Shown here: positions 60,506 through 64,000 of the stretch, one piece after another | How the letters are laid out: each line of letters starts with the position of its first letter | Position numbering within the stretch: the first letter of the stretch is position 1 | Assembly (NCBI RefSeq): GCF_036192275.1 | Contig: NZ_CP108088.1 | Span: 3,349,501 to 3,413,500 of the forward strand | Direction: 5' to 3' | DNA length: 64,000 bases | Source: Streptomyces sp. NBC_00250 | GTDB lineage: Bacteria > Actinomycetota > Actinomycetes > Streptomycetales > Streptomycetaceae | Translations under genes and position numbers: made by a program | The notes under the pieces: generated by a model | The model's database searches: none | Seen by the model: only the letters and a program-made list of their open reading frames with translations | What the model was told of the DNA's origin: nothing

Positions 60506-61579
60506 TCAGTGCACCGGGACGACCTGCTTCTCCTCGGCGAAGTGGCACGCCGAGAGGTGGGCGGCCGGGGTGTTGAGCCCGTCGAAGCGCTGCGGGATCG
60601 CCAGCAGCGGCGTCTCCTGCGAGCACTTCTCCTGCGCCTTCCAGCAACGGGTGCGGAAGCTGCAGCCCGACGGCGGGTTCGCCGGCGAGGGGACGTCACC
60701 GGTCAGGATGATCCGCTCGCGGTGCGCGCGGGCCTCCGGGTCCGGCACCGGCACCGCGGAGAGCAGCGCCTGGGTGTACGGGTGCGTCGGGTGCTCGTAG
60801 ATCTGCTCGTCCGTACCGATCTCGGCCATCTTGCCGAGGTACATGACGCCGACGCGGTCCGAGATGTGCCGGACGATCGACAGGTCGTGCGCGATGAAGA
60901 GGTAGGAGAGGTTGAACTCGTCCTGGAGCTTCCCCATCAGGTTGATGACCTGCGCCTGGACGGACACGTCCAGGGCCGAGACCGGCTCGTCGCAGATGAT
61001 GATCTCCGGGTTGAGCGCGAGGCCTCGGGCGATGCCGATGCGCTGGCGCTGACCGCCGGAGAACTGGTGCGGGTACCGGTTGATGTACTCCGGGTTCAGA
61101 CCGACGACGTCGAGCAGCTCCTGCACCTTGCGGCGCCGGTCGCCCTTCGGGGCCACCTCGGGGTGGATGTCGAAGGGCTCGCCGATGATGTCGCCGACCG
61201 TCATGCGCGGGTTGAGCGAGGTGTACGGGTCCTGGAACACCATCTGGATGTTGCGGCGCACGGCCTTGAGCGCGCGGCCGCCCAGCTTGGTGATGTCCTG
61301 GCCCTTGTAGAAGACCTCGCCGGCCGTGGCCGACTCCAGGTTCATCAGGAGCTTGGCGACCGTGGACTTGCCACAGCCGGACTCGCCCACGATGCCGAGG
61401 GTCTCGCCCTGGTAGAGGTCGAAGGAGACCCCGTCCACGGCCTTGACCGCACCGACCTGCTTCTTGAAGACGATGCCCTGCGTCAGCGGGAAGTGCTTCT
61501 TCAGGTTGCGCACCTGGAGGATCGGCTCACCGCGGCCCACGGTGGCCACGGCCTCGTCGTTCTTGCTGAGGTCAGCCAT
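60506..61579 (-). CDS. Oligopeptide ABC transporter ATPase (OppF type), second operon
   Basis: A 357-residue ABC ATPase nearly identical in its core to that at 49375: [54 protein letters not shown], and the same C-terminal Cys set ([24 protein letters not shown]). A 20-residue N-terminal extension is present. It overlaps the upstream ATPase gene by eight bases. From memory the S. coelicolor bldK operon lies at this locus; the assignment is not proven here. Confidence 0.94.
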   Translation of the reverse strand: MADLSKNDEAVATVGRGEPILQVRNLKKHFPLTQGIVFKKQVGAVKAVDGVSFDLYQGETLGIVGESGCGKSTVAKLLMNLESATAGEVFYKGQDITKLGGRALKAVRRNIQMVFQDPYTSLNPRMTVGDIIGEPFDIHPEVAPKGDRRRKVQELLDVVGLNPEYINRYPHQFSGGQRQRIGIARGLALNPEIIICDEPVSALDVSVQAQVINLMGKLQDEFNLSYLFIAHDLSIVRHISDRVGVMYLGKMAEIGTDEQIYEHPTHPYTQALLSAVPVPDPEARAHRERIILTGDVPSPANPPSGCSFRTRCWKAQEKCSQETPLLAIPQRFDGLNTPAAHLSACHFAEEKQVVPVH

Positions 61580-62630
61580 GGATCGTCTCCTTCCAGAAGT
61601 GGCAGGCGCTCTGACGGCCCGGAAGATCCGCGCCGTTCTGCTCGGTGACCGGCACGAGGGCCGGGATCTCCGTGCGGCAGATGTCGTCGGCCTTGGGGCA
61701 GCGCGGGTTGAAGGCGCAGCCGGTGGGCACGCGAAGCAGGTTGGGCGGGAGGCCCTTGATCGCGTAGAGCTCCTGGCCCTTCTGGTCCAGGCGCGGGATC
61801 GACTCCAGCAGACCCTTGGTGTAGGGGTGCGCCGGGCGCTTGTACAGCTCGTGCACCGGCGCCTGCTCGACGATCCGGCCGGCGTACATCACGGCGATCT
61901 TGTCCGCGACGTCGGCGACGACGCCGAGGTCGTGGGTGATCAGGATCAGGCCCATGTTGTATTCCTGCTGGAGCTCCGCGAGGAGGTCCATGACCTGGGC
62001 CTGGACGGTCACGTCGAGAGCCGTGGTGGGCTCGTCGGCGATGATCAGGTCCGGCTCCAGGGCGAGCGCCATGGCGATCATGATGCGCTGGCGCATACCG
62101 CCGGAGAACTGGTGGGGGTAGTCGGAGACCCGCGCCTTGGCGGCGGGGATCTTGACCTTGTCCATCAGCTCGATGGCCTTGAGCGTGGCGGCCTTCTTGG
62201 ACAGGCCCTGGTGCACCCGGAACATCTCGCCGAGCTGGTAGCCGACGCTGAGGACCGGGTTGAGGGAGGACAGCGCGTCCTGGAAGATCATCGCGATCTT
62301 CCGGCCGCGGATCTTCCGCCGCTCCTCCTCGGACATCTTCAGCATGTCCTGGCCGCGGAACAGGATCTCGCCCTGCGGGATCTTGCCGGGCGGCATGTCG
62401 AGGATGCCCATGATGGCCTGCGCGGTCACGGACTTGCCGGAGCCGGACTCGCCGAGGACGGCGAGGGTCTCGCCGGCGTTCACCGAGTAGTTGACGCCGT
62501 TGACCGCCTTGGCCACACCGTCACGGGTGTGGAACTCGACGTGCAGATCACGGACTTCGAGCAGCGGCCCGGTGTGGTCGCCGCCGTCGCGGGGCGACGG
62601 GACCGTCGCGGTGTTGTCGATGATGGTCAC
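61572..62630 (-). CDS. Oligopeptide ABC transporter ATPase (OppD type), second operon
   Basis: A 352-residue ABC ATPase: GESGSGKSVT, IFQDALSSLNPV, FSGGMRQRIMIAMAL, LIIADEPTTALDV, LITHDLGVVA, with Cys residues TGCAFNPRCPKADDICR and SACHFWKE. It has a 25-residue N-terminal extension compared with the first-operon homologue. The start is GTG 62630 behind GGAGGG. It is the partner of the ATPase at 60506. Confidence 0.94.
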   Translation of the reverse strand: MTIIDNTATVPSPRDGGDHTGPLLEVRDLHVEFHTRDGVAKAVNGVNYSVNAGETLAVLGESGSGKSVTAQAIMGILDMPPGKIPQGEILFRGQDMLKMSEEERRKIRGRKIAMIFQDALSSLNPVLSVGYQLGEMFRVHQGLSKKAATLKAIELMDKVKIPAAKARVSDYPHQFSGGMRQRIMIAMALALEPDLIIADEPTTALDVTVQAQVMDLLAELQQEYNMGLILITHDLGVVADVADKIAVMYAGRIVEQAPVHELYKRPAHPYTKGLLESIPRLDQKGQELYAIKGLPPNLLRVPTGCAFNPRCPKADDICRTEIPALVPVTEQNGADLPGRQSACHFWKETIHG

Positions 62631-62642
62631 CTTTACGCCCTC

Positions 62643-63590
62643 CTAGCGCAGCTTCGGGTCGAGGGCGTTGCGTACGGCTTCGCCGAGCATGATGAACGCC
62701 AGAACGGTGATGCTGAGCATGATCGAGGGCCACAGCAGGATGTGCTGCGCCACTCGGATCTGGTCGACACCGGTGGAGATGTCCACACCCCACGAGACGG
62801 TCGGGGCGGCGAGGCCCAGACCCAGGTACGAGAGGGTGGCCTCGGCGGAGATGTATCCGCCCAGGGCGATGGTGGCGACGACGATCACCGGAGCCATGGC
62901 GTTCGGCAGGATGTGCCGGAGCAGGATGCGGGTCGTGCCGGCGCCGAGCGCCTTGGCCGCGTGCACGTAGTCGGCCTGCTTGACCGTGATCACGGCGCCG
63001 CGCATGACGCGGGCCATCTGGGTCCAGCCGAGGAACGCCAGGGCGAAGACGACCACCCAGACCGTGCGCTCGACGAAGGACTGCAGGACGACCATGGCGC
63101 CGAGCAGGAACGGGATGCCGAAGAAGATGTCGGTCAGGCGCGAGAGCAGCGCGTCGATCCAGCCACCGAAGTATCCGGCGAGCATGCCCATCACACCACC
63201 GACGAGCGTGACGATCGCGGTGACGGCGACGCCGACGATGATCGAGGCACGGGTGCCGTAGATCAGTCGGGCGTACACGGAGCGGCCCTGGCCGTCGTAG
63301 CCGAGCCAGCCCTCGGAACCGATGCTGCCCAGCTCCGGCTTTCCGAGGAAGTGCTTCACGAGGTCGCCCTTGGTCGGCGACGCGCTCGTGAAGAAGCTCG
63401 GGAAGACGGCGATCAGCAGCAGGAAGAAGATCAGCACCGACGCCACGAGGAAGTACGGGTTGCGGCGCAGGTCGACCCAGGCGTCGCCCCAGAGGCTGCG
63501 GGCCTTCTCCTGCTTCGCCGGCGCGGTGACGTCGGCGGGGAGCGCGGCGGCGTCCTCGACGGCGGGGACGGTCTTGGTCACGTCAGGCAT
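62643..63590 (-). CDS. Oligopeptide ABC transporter permease (OppC type), second operon
   Basis: A 315-residue permease: acidic N-terminus, first helix (FLVASVLIFFLLLIAVFPSF), coupling loop YVHAAKALGAGTTRILLRHI, C-terminal LAFIMLGEAVRNALDPKLR. It overlaps the upstream permease gene by eight bases and lies 12 bases before the ATPase gene. It is homologous throughout to the permease at 51446. Confidence 0.93.
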   Translation of the reverse strand: MPDVTKTVPAVEDAAALPADVTAPAKQEKARSLWGDAWVDLRRNPYFLVASVLIFFLLLIAVFPSFFTSASPTKGDLVKHFLGKPELGSIGSEGWLGYDGQGRSVYARLIYGTRASIIVGVAVTAIVTLVGGVMGMLAGYFGGWIDALLSRLTDIFFGIPFLLGAMVVLQSFVERTVWVVVFALAFLGWTQMARVMRGAVITVKQADYVHAAKALGAGTTRILLRHILPNAMAPVIVVATIALGGYISAEATLSYLGLGLAAPTVSWGVDISTGVDQIRVAQHILLWPSIMLSITVLAFIMLGEAVRNALDPKLR

Positions 63591-64000
63591 AACGGATCCT
63601 CGGGTCCAGGACCGCGTACAGCAGGTCGATGAGCAGGCTGGTGACGAGGTAGATGATCACCAGAATGGTGACCAGGCCGACCAGGGTGGAACCTTCACGC
63701 CGGGTGATCGACTCGGCGATGAGGCCACCGACACCCTTGATGTTGAAGATGCGCTCGGTGACGACCGCACCGCCCATGAGGGCGCCGATGTCGGTGCCGA
63801 GGAAGGTGACCACGGGGATCATCGAGTTGCGCATGAGGTGCACGCCGATGACGCGGCGCCGGGGCAGACCCTTGGCGACGGCCGTACGCATGTAGTCGGC
63901 GCGCAGGTTCTCCGCCATGGAGGTCCGGGTGAGCCGGGCCACATAGGCGAGGGAGAGACCGCCGAGCACAATGGCCGGAGCGAGCATCTCGGACACCAAC
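63583..64000 (-). CDS. Oligopeptide ABC transporter permease (OppB type), 5' end outside window
   Basis: The C-terminal 138 residues or so of an OppB-type permease, with the coupling loop YMRTAVAKGLPRRRVIGVHL and the C-terminus DLLYAVLDPRIRYA, as in the gene at 52425. The frame is open to the window edge, so the protein continues beyond 64000. The substrate-binding protein of this operon, if present, lies outside. Confidence 0.93.
   Translation of the reverse strand, partial: LVSEMLAPAIVLGGLSLAYVARLTRTSMAENLRADYMRTAVAKGLPRRRVIGVHLMRNSMIPVVTFLGTDIGALMGGAVVTERIFNIKGVGGLIAESITRREGSTLVGLVTILVIIYLVTSLLIDLLYAVLDPRIRYA

Noticed and set aside
59860..60699. N-terminal extension of the large exoenzyme to 60699
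   Set aside because: The extension would be antisense to the PG-binding gene and cross its terminator. The signal peptide begins at ATG 59859 with a good ribosome site.
60506..64000. Naming these genes bldKC-E
   Set aside because: The locus fits from memory, but I recall a binding-protein gene between the bldK permeases, whereas here two permease genes overlap. Sequence comparison is needed, so no symbol is given.

Overview
The window reads as chromosomal DNA of a Streptomyces species. It has very high G+C, GTG and TTG starts beside ATG, many secreted proteins, mycothiol biosynthesis (MshB), paired Hanks-type kinases, two oligopeptide permease operons and leaderless-type promoters. From memory, gene order matches the core region of the S. 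coelicolor chromosome around SCO5112-SCO5170, and much of it is also shared with Mycobacterium tuberculosis. I see no rRNA, insertion sequence, prophage or CRISPR array. The only RNA-gene candidate is a degenerate tRNA-like element at 40961-41032.

Layout. 1-5.7 kb: end of an acidic protein, a TetR regulator, DUF3107, a small membrane protein, a ferritin-like protein and a DEAD-box helicase with a very long basic repeat tail. 5.8-11.4 kb: alpha/beta hydrolase, NYN-domain protein, a conserved 50-residue protein behind a palindrome, MarC, a PHP phosphoesterase, DUF6758 and a SUFU-domain protein. 11.4-17.6 kb, ion and Fe-S genes: CorA with a long leader containing a possible 25-codon upstream ORF, a hypothetical protein, a lipoprotein, an MgtE-N/CBS protein coupled to DUF1003, and Mrp. 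17.6-23.3 kb, envelope stress: TatB, HtrA, anti-sigma, ECF sigma, and a divergent O-methyltransferase that seems to start at ATT. 23.4-34.8 kb: DUF3117, an enoyl-CoA hydratase-like protein, two tandem secreted crystallin-like/FG-GAP proteins, DNA glycosylase Tag, a DivIVA-like protein, FolP2, a LOG-family protein, DapE, a membrane-anchored muramidase-like protein, a low-complexity secreted protein, DapC and a 7Fe ferredoxin. 34.9-49.2 kb: GNAT, a transglutaminase-like protein, two translationally coupled Ser/Thr kinases, the tRNA-like element with a DUF1772 gene, DUF1304, a YoaR/VanW-type protein with 11-residue repeats, DUF6113-mshB, and an S9 peptidase. 49.3-64 kb: a complete oligopeptide ABC operon (substrate-binding protein, two permeases, two ATPases), then three exported-protein genes including a 1329-residue multidomain exoenzyme, then the downstream part of a second, closely related oligopeptide operon that runs off the end.

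Working together: sigma factor, anti-sigma, HtrA and TatB form a cell-envelope stress module, and the sigma gene has a plausible autoregulatory ECF promoter. DapC and DapE supply diaminopimelate. MshB, ferredoxin, Mrp and the ferritin-like protein bear on redox and Fe-S balance. The two permease operons resemble the BldK-type peptide importers linked to Streptomyces development. Convergent or adjacent units are often separated by perfect GC-rich hairpins. The most unusual items are the multidomain exoenzyme block between the two permease operons, the tRNA-like element, the corA leader with its upstream ORF, and the helicase tail.
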